Shown here piece after piece: positions 28,858 to 37,645 of a stretch of DNA of 53,835 bases; positions within the stretch are counted from its first letter, which is position 1; the number at the start of each line of letters is the position of its first letter. Source of the DNA: Cyanobacteriota bacterium (GTDB lineage Bacteria > Cyanobacteriota > Cyanobacteriia > PCC-6307 > Cyanobiaceae); assembly GCA_026389315.1 (NCBI GenBank), contig JAPLIC010000028.1, positions 1-53,835 on the forward strand, given 5' to 3'. The notes below the pieces were generated by a model. It had not been told where the DNA came from. It searched no databases and was given only the letters and a program-made list of their open reading frames with translations. The position numbers and the translations under genes are program-made.

Positions 28858-29232
28858 ATGGATTCCGCCCCCGTCCCTGCCAGCGCCCCACCAACGCCCA
28901 AGGCCCTCCAAGCCCGGATCCTGCAGGAACGACTCCTGGCCGGGGAGGGCCTCCAACTGGTGGACGTGCGCGAAGACGAGGAACTGCTGCTCGCCCAAGT
29001 GGCCCATCCCGTGACTCACCTGCCCCTGAGCCGCTCGCAGGAGTGGATGGGGGGGATCGACACCCTGCTGGACCCCCAACGGCCCGTGGCCGTTCTCTGC
29101 CATGCGGGAGTACGCAGTTGGCATTTCGGTTGCTGGCTGCTGCAGGAGCGGGGCTTTCGGGAGGTCTGGAACGTGGTGGGGGGGATCGACGCCTGGAGTG
29201 TGGAGGTGGATCAGGCTGTGCCGCGCTACTAG
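28858..29232 (+). CDS. Rhodanese-like domain protein
   Basis: A 124-residue single rhodanese domain: LVDVREDEELLLAQVAHPVTHLPLSR, then the active-site loop VLCHAGVRS with the catalytic Cys, and WNVVGGIDAWSVEVD. A thiosulfate or protein persulfide role is possible. I start at the ATG at 28858; the ATG at 28822 is also possible. It is divergent from the DUF3352 gene, with 54 nt between starts, and precedes hrcA by 81 nt. Confidence 0.87.
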   Translation: MDSAPVPASAPPTPKALQARILQERLLAGEGLQLVDVREDEELLLAQVAHPVTHLPLSRSQEWMGGIDTLLDPQRPVAVLCHAGVRSWHFGCWLLQERGFREVWNVVGGIDAWSVEVDQAVPRY

Positions 29233-29313
29233 CTCGCCAATTCAGCCCCGGCAGGCCGCCCCAGGAGGGGTTGACAGCACCTACGATCGATTTCACTTCG
29301 TTGAACTGACCGA

Positions 29314-30312
29314 TTGGAAAGCCTGCCGCGCCGTCAACAGGAGGTGCTGCAGGCAACGGTGCGGCATTACGTCGACACCGTCGAGCCCGTAGGCAGCCAT
29401 ACCCTCGTACGCCGTTTCGGCTTTGCAGCTAGTCCTGCCACCGTGCGTTCGGCCATGGGCGCCCTTGAGCAACGGGGCCTGCTGACCCAACCGCACACCT
29501 CCGCCGGCCGTATCCCCAGCCAACAGGGCTACCGCCACTATGTCGACAAGTTGCTGCCCCAACCCGGGGCGACGGCACGCCAGCTGGAAAGCGAGCTGCT
29601 GGGGGTGAGTTTGCAGTGGGCCGCCTTCGACGACCTGATGTTGCATCTGGCCCGGCGTCTGGCCGACCTCACCGGGTTGCTCAGCCTGATCAGTCGGCCC
29701 CAGGGCCCCAGGCCCAGCCTGCTGGAGATTCGCCTGGTGCCGAACGCCGATCGGCTCATGGTTTTCTTGGTTCAGGGGGCCACCCTGACCACCAGCCTCA
29801 ACCTGCGGCTCCCCGCGGTCAGCCCTGAGGATCTAGCGATTCTGGAGCGCTGGACCAATGACCAACTGCGCCGCCAGCCCGAGGGACGGATCGCCTGGAA
29901 GCAACTGCCACGGGAGCTGCAACGCTGCGGTGAACCCCTGCGTCAGGCGCTTGACAGCCACGGAAGGGCACCCCACGACCTCGACGGTCTGGTGGCGGTG
30001 GGCCTGGGGGGTCTGCTGTCCCAACCGGAATTCAGCCGTACCGCCAGCCTGTTGCCCCTGGTGCAACTGGTGGAAAACCACCCTGAAGCGCTGCTGCAAC
30101 CGTGCCGCAAGCAGCCGCAGGAATCGATCTGGATCGGCAGCGAGCATCCCCACGGGGCCCTGGGTGAATGCGCCGTGGTGCAGGCGGTGTACTGCGCCGC
30201 CGACGGGGCCCGGGGCCAGGTCGCCCTGGTGGGTCCTATGCGCATGGCCTATGCCACCGCCAGGGCAGCGGTGCAATCGGTGGCCAACATTTTGCAACGC
30301 CTATTGAGCTGA
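29314..30312 (+). CDS. hrcA: Heat-inducible transcription repressor HrcA
   Basis: A 332-residue repressor of chaperone genes acting on CIRCE operators. The N-terminal winged helix (LPRRQQEVLQATVRHYVDTVEPVGSHTLVRRF, then AASPATVRSAMGALEQRGLLTQPHTSAGRIPSQQGYRHYVD) is diagnostic; the C-terminal GAF-like part is recognisable. The start is TTG at 29314, placing the HTH at residue 5. I saw no CIRCE inverted repeat (TTAGCACTC-N9-GAGTGCTAA) near it, so its targets lie outside this window. Confidence 0.93.
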   Translation: MESLPRRQQEVLQATVRHYVDTVEPVGSHTLVRRFGFAASPATVRSAMGALEQRGLLTQPHTSAGRIPSQQGYRHYVDKLLPQPGATARQLESELLGVSLQWAAFDDLMLHLARRLADLTGLLSLISRPQGPRPSLLEIRLVPNADRLMVFLVQGATLTTSLNLRLPAVSPEDLAILERWTNDQLRRQPEGRIAWKQLPRELQRCGEPLRQALDSHGRAPHDLDGLVAVGLGGLLSQPEFSRTASLLPLVQLVENHPEALLQPCRKQPQESIWIGSEHPHGALGECAVVQAVYCAADGARGQVALVGPMRMAYATARAAVQSVANILQRLLS

Positions 30313-30323
30313 AGGCAAAAGAC

Positions 30324-31160
30324 ATGACCTATTGCGTTGGCTTTCTGCTCGAGAGCGGATTGGTGTTCGTCTCCGACTGCCGCACCAATGCGGGGGTGGA
30401 TTACATCTCCAGCTATAGCAAGCTCCATGTGTTCCAGCCTGCTCCGGATCGACTGTTCGTGCTGATGGCAGCGGGCAACCTCGGCACCACCCAGGCAGTA
30501 CTAAACCGGATCCGCCGGGATCTGGCCCTCGATGACGCCGCCGCGACCGCCACGGTGGTGAGCACGGTGCACAACGGGCCCGTGGCTCCGCCCCGATCTG
30601 CTGGGCCTCGCCCCGCCGGCCCATCGGACGAGGGCCATGATCTGTTCACGGCCCGCTACCTGTTCGAGGCGGCCGACTACGTGGGCCGTCTTAGCGTGGC
30701 CGTGCAGCGGGCCTTTTCAACACCCTTGCAGCAGGCCGGCGCCAGCGGCGAAGCCAGCTTCATTCTGGGGGGCCAGATCGCCGGCCAGCCCCATGGCCTC
30801 TACCTGATCTATCCACAGGGCAACGCGATCATGGCTACGCCGGAAACCCCCTTCCTGCAAATCGGCGAAAGCAAATATGGAAAACCCCCCCTCGATTACG
30901 TGGGCCACACGCGCCTCTCGCTCGAGGATGCGGCCCGCCTCTGCCTGGTGTCGCAGATCGTTACGCGCCGCTCCAATCTCACCGTGGGCCCGCCGTTCGA
31001 GATCGCCCTGGTGCCGGTCAATGAGTTGCGGGTTTCACGCCGCCTCAAGCTGGACAAGGACCACAGCCAGGTAACCCGCTCGATGGAGATCTGGGCACGC
31101 AGCATGCAGGAAACCCTCAGTAAGCTGCCGCGGTTTCAGTGGGAAGAGGACCCGCTCTGA
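30324..31160 (+). CDS. Anbu-type bacterial proteasome homologue
   Basis: A 278-residue proteasome-fold peptidase. After Met removal the N-terminal Thr would be the nucleophile (MTYCVGFLLESGLVFVSDCRTNAGVDYIS), with the expected Asp and downstream Lys. Anbu sequences begin almost identically. Compared with typical Anbu (~250 residues), residues about 84-106 (VHNGPVAPPRSAGPRPAGPS region) look like an inserted Pro-rich loop. It starts 11 nt after hrcA. The usual Anbu partners (ATP-grasp, alpha-E, transglutaminase-like genes) are not next to it. Confidence 0.88.
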   Translation: MTYCVGFLLESGLVFVSDCRTNAGVDYISSYSKLHVFQPAPDRLFVLMAAGNLGTTQAVLNRIRRDLALDDAAATATVVSTVHNGPVAPPRSAGPRPAGPSDEGHDLFTARYLFEAADYVGRLSVAVQRAFSTPLQQAGASGEASFILGGQIAGQPHGLYLIYPQGNAIMATPETPFLQIGESKYGKPPLDYVGHTRLSLEDAARLCLVSQIVTRRSNLTVGPPFEIALVPVNELRVSRRLKLDKDHSQVTRSMEIWARSMQETLSKLPRFQWEEDPL

Positions 31161-31422
31161 ACGGAGAATGCAATCGGGTAGATGGGACCAGGCAAGACCG
31201 TGAAGAGATGTGCCTGAATGAATTTGCATCCACTTCCTGATGCCATCCCGATGACGAAAGCAAGGCTTTAGCCGCATTATTGTCATTTCTTTCATCCGCC
31301 TGATGACACCTTGACAGTCGAATTAAGGCGCTATATGTGCGCATACTAATAATAGACCTTTTGCCGTCCTGCTGAATCTCGCCAAGCATTCGCCTTGAGC
31401 GGGCCAGGGGGAAGCCCGGATC

Positions 31423-32709
31423 TCACCCCCCCATGCGATCCCCCAGCTTGTCGGCCACCGTATTGACATCCTTGTCGCCGCGCCCGGAGAGGTTCAAGAC
31501 CACCTCGGTGCCGGGAGCCAAGGTGGGGCAGAGGGTTTCGAGCCAGGCGAAGGCATGGGCCGTCTCCAGGGCGGGAATGATGCCTTCGAGACGACACAAA
31601 CGCTGCAGGGCCTCCAGGGCCTCGGCATCGGTCACGGCGGCGTACTCGGCCCGGTTAACGGACTTGAGGTAGCTGTGTTCGGGACCGACGCCGGGGTAAT
31701 CGAGACCGGCACTGATGGAATGGGCCTCCTGCACCTGGCCCTCCTCGTCTTGGAGCAGCAAACTCATGGCGCCGTGGAGAACCCCCACCCGGCCCTCGGT
31801 GATCGTGGCGGCGTGGCGGCCGCTGGCCACTCCCTCGCCAGCGGCCTCGACGCCGATCAGACGCACGGAGGTGTCTTCCACAAACGCATGGAACAGGCCC
31901 ATGGCGTTGGAGCCGCCGCCCACGCAGGCCACCAGCACATCGGGCAGGCGGCCGAAGGCCTCCTGGCACTGCTGTTTGGCCTCCTTACCGATGACGGCGT
32001 GGAAATCGCGCACCAGCATCGGGTAGGGGTGGGGGCCGGCCACCGAGCCCAGGATGTAGTGGGTGGTCTCAACGTTGGTGACCCAATCGCGGATCGCCTC
32101 GCTGGTGGCGTCCTTGAGGGTGGCGGTGCCGGCCGTCACGGGTTGGACCGTGGCCCCCAGCAGGCGCATGCGGAAGACATTGAGGGCCTGGCGGCGCATG
32201 TCCTCGGCGCCCATGTAGATGACGCACTCCAGCCCGAAGCGGGCGCAGACCGTGGCGGTGGCGACGCCATGCTGGCCGGCGCCGGTTTCGGCGATGATGC
32301 GCTTCTTGCCCATGCGCAGGGCCAGCAGGCCCTGGCCCAGGGCGTTGTTGATCTTGTGGGCGCCGGTGTGGTTGAGATCTTCGCGCTTCAACCAGATGCG
32401 GGGGCCACCTTCGGGACGGCGGTAGTGCTCGCTGAGCCGTTCAGCCTCGTAGAGCGGACTGGGCCGGCCCACATAGGTGCGCAGCAGGTGGTCGAGGCGG
32501 CTGGTGAAGGCCGGATCGGCCCAGGCCAAGGCGGCGGCCACCTCCAGCTCGGCCAGGGCCGGCATCAGGGTTTCGGGGACATACTGGCCGCCGTAGGGTC
32601 CAAAGCGGCCCAAGGGAGTGGGGCGAACCGACACCTGGAGGGCGGCGGCCTCGGGGACCAGGGCGCCAGCGCCGGCAGCCGTGCTCGCTTGGGGGAAGGT
32701 GCTGGTCAC
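31423..32709 (-). CDS. trpB: Tryptophan synthase beta chain
   Basis: A 428-residue PLP enzyme joining indole and serine. The PLP lysine is in [15 protein letters not shown], the phosphate-binding loop is [14 protein letters not shown] and the start of the fold is [24 protein letters not shown] use the GTG at 32709 ([13 protein letters not shown] start); a longer open frame to 32850 lacks similarity. The gene is divergent from the mannosyltransferase-like gene. The 262-nt spacer after it (31161-31422) shows no gene or tRNA. Confidence 0.95.
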   Translation of the reverse strand: MTSTFPQASTAAGAGALVPEAAALQVSVRPTPLGRFGPYGGQYVPETLMPALAELEVAAALAWADPAFTSRLDHLLRTYVGRPSPLYEAERLSEHYRRPEGGPRIWLKREDLNHTGAHKINNALGQGLLALRMGKKRIIAETGAGQHGVATATVCARFGLECVIYMGAEDMRRQALNVFRMRLLGATVQPVTAGTATLKDATSEAIRDWVTNVETTHYILGSVAGPHPYPMLVRDFHAVIGKEAKQQCQEAFGRLPDVLVACVGGGSNAMGLFHAFVEDTSVRLIGVEAAGEGVASGRHAATITEGRVGVLHGAMSLLLQDEEGQVQEAHSISAGLDYPGVGPEHSYLKSVNRAEYAAVTDAEALEALQRLCRLEGIIPALETAHAFAWLETLCPTLAPGTEVVLNLSGRGDKDVNTVADKLGDRMGG

Positions 32710-32825
32710 CGGCGGGCGGGCAAACAAGATGGCTGCAGCGTAGGCAGCGGGGCTGGCCAGCGGCCAGGAACCCCACCCTGGGGCCCCTGGCGTGCGTGAA
32801 TAGCTGCCATAGCCAGGGCCCTGTG

Positions 32826-34112
32826 ATGGGATCAGCCGCCCCTTCAGCACGCCGGCGGGTCAAGGGAGCCTGGGGCGGATTGCCAGCTGGGACGGCGGTT
32901 GTCTTTTGGAGCTGGCTTGGCAGTCGTCTGCTGTTTTTCCTCACCCTGGCGCTGTCCCTGCGGCCCCGCACGACAGCGGAGCTGGTGGAGCGCCTGGGCC
33001 AATGGGATGGGGCCCACTACCTCAGGATCGCGGCGCAGGGCTATGGGGGCGATGAGTTTGCCTTCTTCCCCCTTTTTCCTTACACCACCAAAGCGGTCGC
33101 CGCCCTGGTGCCCATCCCCCCCGTGTTGGTGGCCCTGCTGCTGGTGAACGCGGCCTTGCTGGGGGCCCTGCTGGTCTTGCACCAGCTCACGGAGCGCTGC
33201 CTGGGAGCTGCCATCGCCAGGAACGTGGTGCTGCTGACCTGCCTGAACCCGATGGCGATCTTTTTTGCCATTCCCTATACCGAATCCTTTTATTTGCTGT
33301 TCACGGCCCTGACCCTTACGGCCCTGGTGCGCCGTCCCCAGGCCCCGGGCGGTGGCCTGGGCGGCCTCTTCGTCGGGCTTTTGGGTGGGCTGGCGGCGGC
33401 CACCCGCCCCACCGGGGTGGTGTTGGTGGCCTCGATTGGGGTGGGCTTCTGGCGCCAGCGACGCTGGCGGGCGGGCCTGGTGGCGGTGCTGTTGACCCTG
33501 GGCGGGCTGGCGGTGGTGATGGCGATTGGACTGCAAGGGCAGGGTGATGCGTTGGCCTTTTTGCATGCCCAAAAGGCCTGGGAAGTGACTCCAGGCTTCA
33601 ACCTGGCGGGCTTGCCTTTCTGGCGCCGCCAGCTCTCCCAGGCCCTGCTGGGCCCCCTCAACACCGAGGCCGGCGCGTTGGTGGACCTGGCCCACCCCGC
33701 GGGTATGGCGGCGATCCTGCTCGTTGCCGGCCTGGCCTGGGGTCCGGGGCGGCGCTGGCCCACGGCCAGCTTTGCCCTCTCGGTGCTGGCGTTTGTGGGC
33801 TATTGGTTGCTGGGGGGCATGCCGGCCCTTTGCCTGCTGTTCAGCCTCGGTTGCCTGCCGCTGCTGGCCTGGGGCTACGGACGCCTACCCCTGGAGCTGT
33901 GGCTGTTTGGGGTCACCAGCGTGATGGCCTACCTGCTCAAGCAGAACACCATCAGTCTGGAGCGTCATGTCTTTGCCACGGTGCCGCTGCTGATGCTCTA
34001 CGGGGCCTGGTTCAGCGCCCACCCCCGCTGGCTGGGATTTGTGCTGGGTTTTGGCAGCCTGCTGAGCGTGATTTACAGCGTGCGCTTCGCCCAGGGCCAC
34101 TGGATTGGCTGA
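32826..34112 (+). CDS. PIG-V-like mannosyltransferase family membrane protein
   Basis: A 428-residue polytopic membrane protein with about ten hydrophobic segments. The first periplasmic-type loop reads [31 protein letters not shown]: the WDGxHYxxIAxxGY and FFPLFP motifs are characteristic of PIG-V/GT76-type lipid-linked mannosyltransferases. Another conserved stretch is [22 protein letters not shown]. Acceptor unknown; bacterial members are poorly characterised. I start at the ATG at 32826. Confidence 0.8.
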   Translation: MGSAAPSARRRVKGAWGGLPAGTAVVFWSWLGSRLLFFLTLALSLRPRTTAELVERLGQWDGAHYLRIAAQGYGGDEFAFFPLFPYTTKAVAALVPIPPVLVALLLVNAALLGALLVLHQLTERCLGAAIARNVVLLTCLNPMAIFFAIPYTESFYLLFTALTLTALVRRPQAPGGGLGGLFVGLLGGLAAATRPTGVVLVASIGVGFWRQRRWRAGLVAVLLTLGGLAVVMAIGLQGQGDALAFLHAQKAWEVTPGFNLAGLPFWRRQLSQALLGPLNTEAGALVDLAHPAGMAAILLVAGLAWGPGRRWPTASFALSVLAFVGYWLLGGMPALCLLFSLGCLPLLAWGYGRLPLELWLFGVTSVMAYLLKQNTISLERHVFATVPLLMLYGAWFSAHPRWLGFVLGFGSLLSVIYSVRFAQGHWIG

Positions 34113-34187
34113 ATCGCCACCCGCCTGGATGGACAGTGCAGTCGCACCAAGCTGGCGTAGAACAGTGCGAGATTTTGATCTTTGGCG

Positions 34188-34442
34188 ATGTCGGCCAACC
34201 CAACCCTGACCCCTGCCACCGGCACCTGGCTTAGCGACAACCTGCGCGAGCGGGTGGAGTGCGCCGCCGCCGCCCGGGGCCTGGACCCGGCAGCCCTGTG
34301 TGAGCAATGGGTGCTGGCCGCTGTGACCACATTTGAGCAGCAGCATGGCCTCTACCCCGGTGCGGGCAGCGGCGATGGCCGTTGCTCGATTCGCACCGGC
34401 AGCCGCACCCTGGGCCCGGTGCCCCTGCCCGTGCAGCAATAA
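34188..34442 (+). CDS. Small conserved hypothetical protein
   Basis: An 84-residue protein beginning SANPTLTPATGTWLSDNLRE. The N-terminal half is a probable helical ribbon-helix-helix-like segment (LRERVECAAAARGLDPAALCEQWVLAAV), and the tail is Gly/Pro-rich. I cannot name a family. It sits 32 nt before the SUI1 gene on the same strand. Codon usage matches the core genes around it, which supports it being real. Confidence 0.6.
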   Translation: MSANPTLTPATGTWLSDNLRERVECAAAARGLDPAALCEQWVLAAVTTFEQQHGLYPGAGSGDGRCSIRTGSRTLGPVPLPVQQ

Positions 34443-34474
34443 TCTGATCCCGTTCCCCTTGCCTCCCCAAGTCG

Positions 34475-34801
34475 ATGGCCAAAGGCGGCTGGCAGGAGTT
34501 CAGCTCGGCGCAGAGCCTGCAACGCCCCGCCGCCCCCGGGGCTGCAGCAGCGGCGAAGAGCCAGCAGCGGGTGCGGGTCCAACGCACCAAGGCGGGCAAG
34601 GGCGGCAAGCTGGTGACAGCTATCACCGGGATGGAGGTGCCTGAGGCTGAAGCCAAGGCCCTGCTCAAAACCCTCAAGGCCAAAGCGGGCACCGGCGGCA
34701 GCCTCAAAGATGGGGTGATCGAACTGCAGGGCGACCAAGTGGAGGTGGCCCTGGCGGCCTTGGCAGAGGCTGGCTTCCGGCCCAAGCAGGCGGGGGGCTA
34801 G
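34475..34801 (+). CDS. SUI1/eIF1-family translation factor
   Basis: A 108-residue SUI1 (YciH-type) protein. The N-terminal third is variable. The SUI1 fold starts at QRVRVQRTKAGKGGKLVTAITGME and includes LLKTLKAKAGTGGSLKDGVIELQGDQ, with the GTGGS(L/V)KDGxIExQG hallmark. It probably monitors initiation fidelity on the ribosome. In related picocyanobacteria the conserved neighbourhood continues beyond this gene; here the sequence changes character right after the stop, so this marks the island boundary. Confidence 0.92.
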   Translation: MAKGGWQEFSSAQSLQRPAAPGAAAAAKSQQRVRVQRTKAGKGGKLVTAITGMEVPEAEAKALLKTLKAKAGTGGSLKDGVIELQGDQVEVALAALAEAGFRPKQAGG

Positions 34802-34838
34802 GGGTTAATTACTGATGATGAACTTAATTGCTGAGGAT

Positions 34839-35010
34839 TTATAACGTACTGTAGCCAAGGCCAGCAACACGCCGCAAGACTTGCTGGCGATTGTTTACTC
34901 CCAATTTTTTGTGCTCGAGCTCTGCACGGTTCGGACCGACTGCCCCAGATGATCGGCGGTTTCCGCAATGCTGAGGCCGAGGGCATTGGCCTCCAACGAT
35001 TGCTGTACTC
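34839..35010 (-). pseudogene. LuxR/NarL-type HTH remnant (frameshifted)
   Basis: Two minus-strand frames join into one GerE-type HTH. The first, LEANALGLSIAETADHLGQS then VRTVQ, matches helices 2-3 of a LuxR domain. The continuation KLGVNNRQQVLRRVAGLGY, which fits the family (LGVxNRTQAVxRAxxLGY), is in another frame and ends at a stop at 34839. This is a frameshifted C-terminal piece of a response regulator. The rest of the 34802-35122 gap has no gene that I can see. Confidence 0.6.
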
Positions 35011-35122
35011 TCAGGCTGACATGGATCCTTCGCCATAGCCCGAGGGGACTTGAGCCAGTTACTTGAGGCGCTTGTAAACCGATAGACTGGGATAGCTGAC
35101 ATTGGCGACATCAGACATCGAC

Positions 35123-35308
35123 ATGAGCATGAGCATGAGAACTCATACAGCTTTCGCACCAGGTTTCAGCAAAAGGAATCACCAAAATTTCGCAGAAGCT
35201 CACGAACCGAGGCCGAATGCCAGCCAAGTTGCTACCAAGACGATAGTCTTGAACACGAATAAGCAATCGCACACCCTTAACCCCCAATCACCATGGACAA
35301 GCGATTGA
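35123..35308 (+). CDS. Small ORF upstream of the AsnB/LysA-like cassette (uncertain)
   Basis: A 61-codon frame starting MSMSMRTHTAFAPGFSKRN and ending 16 nt inside the next gene. It is Asn/Gln/Thr-rich, and the start lies in a short CATGAG tandem repeat. I list it because cassettes with asparagine-synthase-like enzymes sometimes include a precursor peptide. It has no lasso-type Gly1 core and no recognisable leader, and may simply be leader sequence. Confidence 0.2.
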   Translation: MSMSMRTHTAFAPGFSKRNHQNFAEAHEPRPNASQVATKTIVLNTNKQSHTLNPQSPWTSD

Positions 35309-35919
35309 CGGATACCCAGCTGCAGCGCCTGGTGGCAGAGGTACAGAGACTCTCCGACCGCCACCGAGAGGAGCTCGACATCAAAGAGGTGGAAGATATT
35401 TTGCAGCAGCTCGACTTGTCACCCGAGTTTTTAGATGACGCCATGGTGCAGCTCAAGCGCCAGGATTACCTAGCGGTGCAGCAGCGTCGCAGGCGCTGGT
35501 TAATCGCTGGGGTGTCTGTGGTGATGGGGCTCGGCCTGGCGAGCTGGCTGTGGCTAGGGAACCGACAGCAGGAGAAGCTCGCCCGGGTGGTGTCCCAGAG
35601 CGATCGCCTTACCCTGAGCCAAGACGACGGCGGCGATCTCAACCGGGTGACGCCCAAGGCGGGCGGCAGTGAGCTGGTCTATCGAGTTACCGTGACTGAA
35701 GCCCCAGTAGGGGAGCAGCTCAACATCTCCTGTGGCTGGACTGACCCCAGCGGCAAGGTCGTACATCAAAATCAGTACCGCACTAAGACTATTACGACAC
35801 CAGTGTGGTCCACCTCCTGCCGCTACACCGTTGGCTCCGAGTCGCCAGCAGGATCCTGGACGGTAAGAGCTTATTTGGGCGATCGCCAACTCAGCGATGC
35901 CAGCTTTAACGTGGACTAG
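35293..35919 (+). CDS. Single-pass membrane protein of unknown function (cassette gene 1)
   Basis: A 208-residue protein. Residues 1-65 are charged and helical (RLTDTQLQRLVAEVQRLSDR, KEVEDILQQLDLSPEFLDDA). A basic QQRRRR stop-transfer precedes one membrane helix (about 69-89), and residues 90-208 form an extracytoplasmic beta-rich domain with two cysteines (ISCGWTDPSG and STSCRYTVG) that could pair. I do not recognise a family. It ends 7 nt before the first asparagine-synthase-like gene, so it belongs to the same transcript. Two HIP1 octamers lie inside it. Confidence 0.75.
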   Translation: MDKRLTDTQLQRLVAEVQRLSDRHREELDIKEVEDILQQLDLSPEFLDDAMVQLKRQDYLAVQQRRRRWLIAGVSVVMGLGLASWLWLGNRQQEKLARVVSQSDRLTLSQDDGGDLNRVTPKAGGSELVYRVTVTEAPVGEQLNISCGWTDPSGKVVHQNQYRTKTITTPVWSTSCRYTVGSESPAGSWTVRAYLGDRQLSDASFNVD

Positions 35920-35926
35920 AAAATAA

Positions 35927-37645
35927 ATGGGATGGGATGCGATCACGGCGGTAGCAACCCAGGCCTGGGGCTGTATTGGTTACTGGGGCTACGGTGATGA
36001 ATACGATCTGGCTCGCAGCCTGGGCGATCTGCTGTCTCAAACACAGCTAAACAACTGGCAACGCCCAGCCATCCCCAAGGACAGGCTAATTGCAATCTCG
36101 GCGTCGGGGGTCGAGACCGATGCCTGGTTCAGGGTGAGTAACGATCGCCTCACCCTAGGACGCGATACGTTTGGCCGCATGGCTTTATACTGGATGCAGC
36201 AAGAGCAGGGAATTTGGTTTGCCTCGCGGCTGCAATGGCTGCTACCTCTGTTGCGTACCCAGGGCAAATCTCCTCAAGTTAACTTGGCAGCGCTCTACGG
36301 CTACAGCTGCTTTTCTTATGTGCCGACGCCCCTCACGCCGGTACAAGGAATCCAATCGTTGGCAGCAGGTACTGAGCAAACTTGGGCGATAGACGGCGAG
36401 GGGCAGTTGCTCTGTCCCACCCACCGCAGTCTGGTGAACTGGCGAGAAAGTAAGACCCAACTTGAGGATGAGCCAACGGCGATCGCCCAGCTTCAGGCCT
36501 TGCTCAACACCGCTGTGCAGCGCCAGATTAGTGATTTGGGGGATGAGCCAGTCGGGGTGTTGCTGTCCGGCGGACTGGATTCCTCCCTGGTGGCGGCGTT
36601 GCTAGTGAAAGCGGGAGTGCGGGTGCGGGCCTATACGCTCGATTTTGGCCCCAGCAGCCGGCCCGAGTGGCCCTACGCCGAGCAGGTGGCCCAGGCTCTG
36701 GGTATCCCCCTAGTCAAGGTGGAGGCCAGTCCCCGTCGGATTCGCAAGGCCCTGTCGGCGACGGTTCGGGCGCTGGATCTGCCCTTTGGCGATGGGGTCA
36801 CGGTGCCGTTGTATCTGCTCAACCAGGCTGCCAGCCAGGAAGTGGGGATTATTTTTAACGGTGAAGGCGGCGATCAGCTGTTTGCCGGGTGGACGAACAA
36901 GCCTCTGATTGCAGCCAGCCTCTACCAATTCGACCACCCTGATGGCGGAGAAATCTTTGACCAGCAGTACCTGCGCACCTTTCACAAGCTGTGGGGTCAC
37001 GAAGCTCAGGTGTTTCAACCTGCGGTGTTGAGTGAAATTCAGGCTCTGAATCCCCAGGACTGGCTGTACCCAGCCCTTGACCCAACAGCGGCCCAGGGGC
37101 TATTACATCGGTTGCGGCGGGCGACGCTGATGCTGAAAGGGGCACAAAATATTCATCCCCGCGCGACCAATTTGGCGCTAGCCCAGGGGCTCAAGCTGCG
37201 ATCGCCTTTTTGCGACCCCGAGCTGGCGCAGTGGACCTTTGGCCTGGCCGGAAGCCTTTGTCTTAAGGGAGCCTGTGAGAAGTACATCCTCAAGCGGGCG
37301 GTGGAGCCCTGGCTGCCCGCCGAAATTGTGTGGCGAGCCAAGCGCGGCATGGGGGTTCCCTTAACCTTTTGGTGCCTCAATGAGTGGTGGCGCGACTTGG
37401 GCCAATGGCTTAATCCTGGCGTCTTAGCCACCCAGGGAAACTGGCAATCTGACCTGGCCTTGGTCACAGCCCTAGGTGATCTCAGCGGTACCATTCAGGG
37501 GCGGCGCATTGGTGAAATCCTCTGGCTGCTGGTGATGTGGCAGCAATGGCGGTCGCAGGTAATCGGCGAATCCTCAGATCATTTGTGGCAGCACCCATTT
37601 TGGTTACCACCCCAGGTTTGGAGATACCGCAAACAATGGTTCTAA
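35927..37645 (+). CDS. Asparagine-synthase-like ATP pyrophosphatase, glutaminase-Cys lacking (cassette gene 2)
   Basis: A 572-residue AsnB-superfamily protein. The N-terminal Ntn-like part begins MGWDAITAVATQAWG, with no Cys2, so it cannot use glutamine in the normal way. The synthetase domain has the PPi loop VLLSGGLDSSLVAALL (residues 214-220 SGGLDSS), FNGEGGDQLFAGW and a late Lys in AKRGMGVPLTFW. This layout resembles beta-lactam synthetases and lasso-peptide cyclases (McjC-like), which adenylate a carboxylate and form an intramolecular amide. The substrate is unknown. Confidence 0.85.
   Translation: MGWDAITAVATQAWGCIGYWGYGDEYDLARSLGDLLSQTQLNNWQRPAIPKDRLIAISASGVETDAWFRVSNDRLTLGRDTFGRMALYWMQQEQGIWFASRLQWLLPLLRTQGKSPQVNLAALYGYSCFSYVPTPLTPVQGIQSLAAGTEQTWAIDGEGQLLCPTHRSLVNWRESKTQLEDEPTAIAQLQALLNTAVQRQISDLGDEPVGVLLSGGLDSSLVAALLVKAGVRVRAYTLDFGPSSRPEWPYAEQVAQALGIPLVKVEASPRRIRKALSATVRALDLPFGDGVTVPLYLLNQAASQEVGIIFNGEGGDQLFAGWTNKPLIAASLYQFDHPDGGEIFDQQYLRTFHKLWGHEAQVFQPAVLSEIQALNPQDWLYPALDPTAAQGLLHRLRRATLMLKGAQNIHPRATNLALAQGLKLRSPFCDPELAQWTFGLAGSLCLKGACEKYILKRAVEPWLPAEIVWRAKRGMGVPLTFWCLNEWWRDLGQWLNPGVLATQGNWQSDLALVTALGDLSGTIQGRRIGEILWLLVMWQQWRSQVIGESSDHLWQHPFWLPPQVWRYRKQWF

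Noticed and set aside
29233..30323. CIRCE operator near hrcA
   Set aside because: No TTAGCACTC-N9-GAGTGCTAA repeat is seen upstream or around the gene.
31555..32799. 414-codon plus-strand open frame
   Set aside because: It is the antisense shadow of trpB in GC-rich DNA.
34802..35122. tRNA gene as island attachment site
   Set aside because: No cloverleaf or T-loop GTTCRA motif in a suitable setting at the boundary or in the other gaps inspected.
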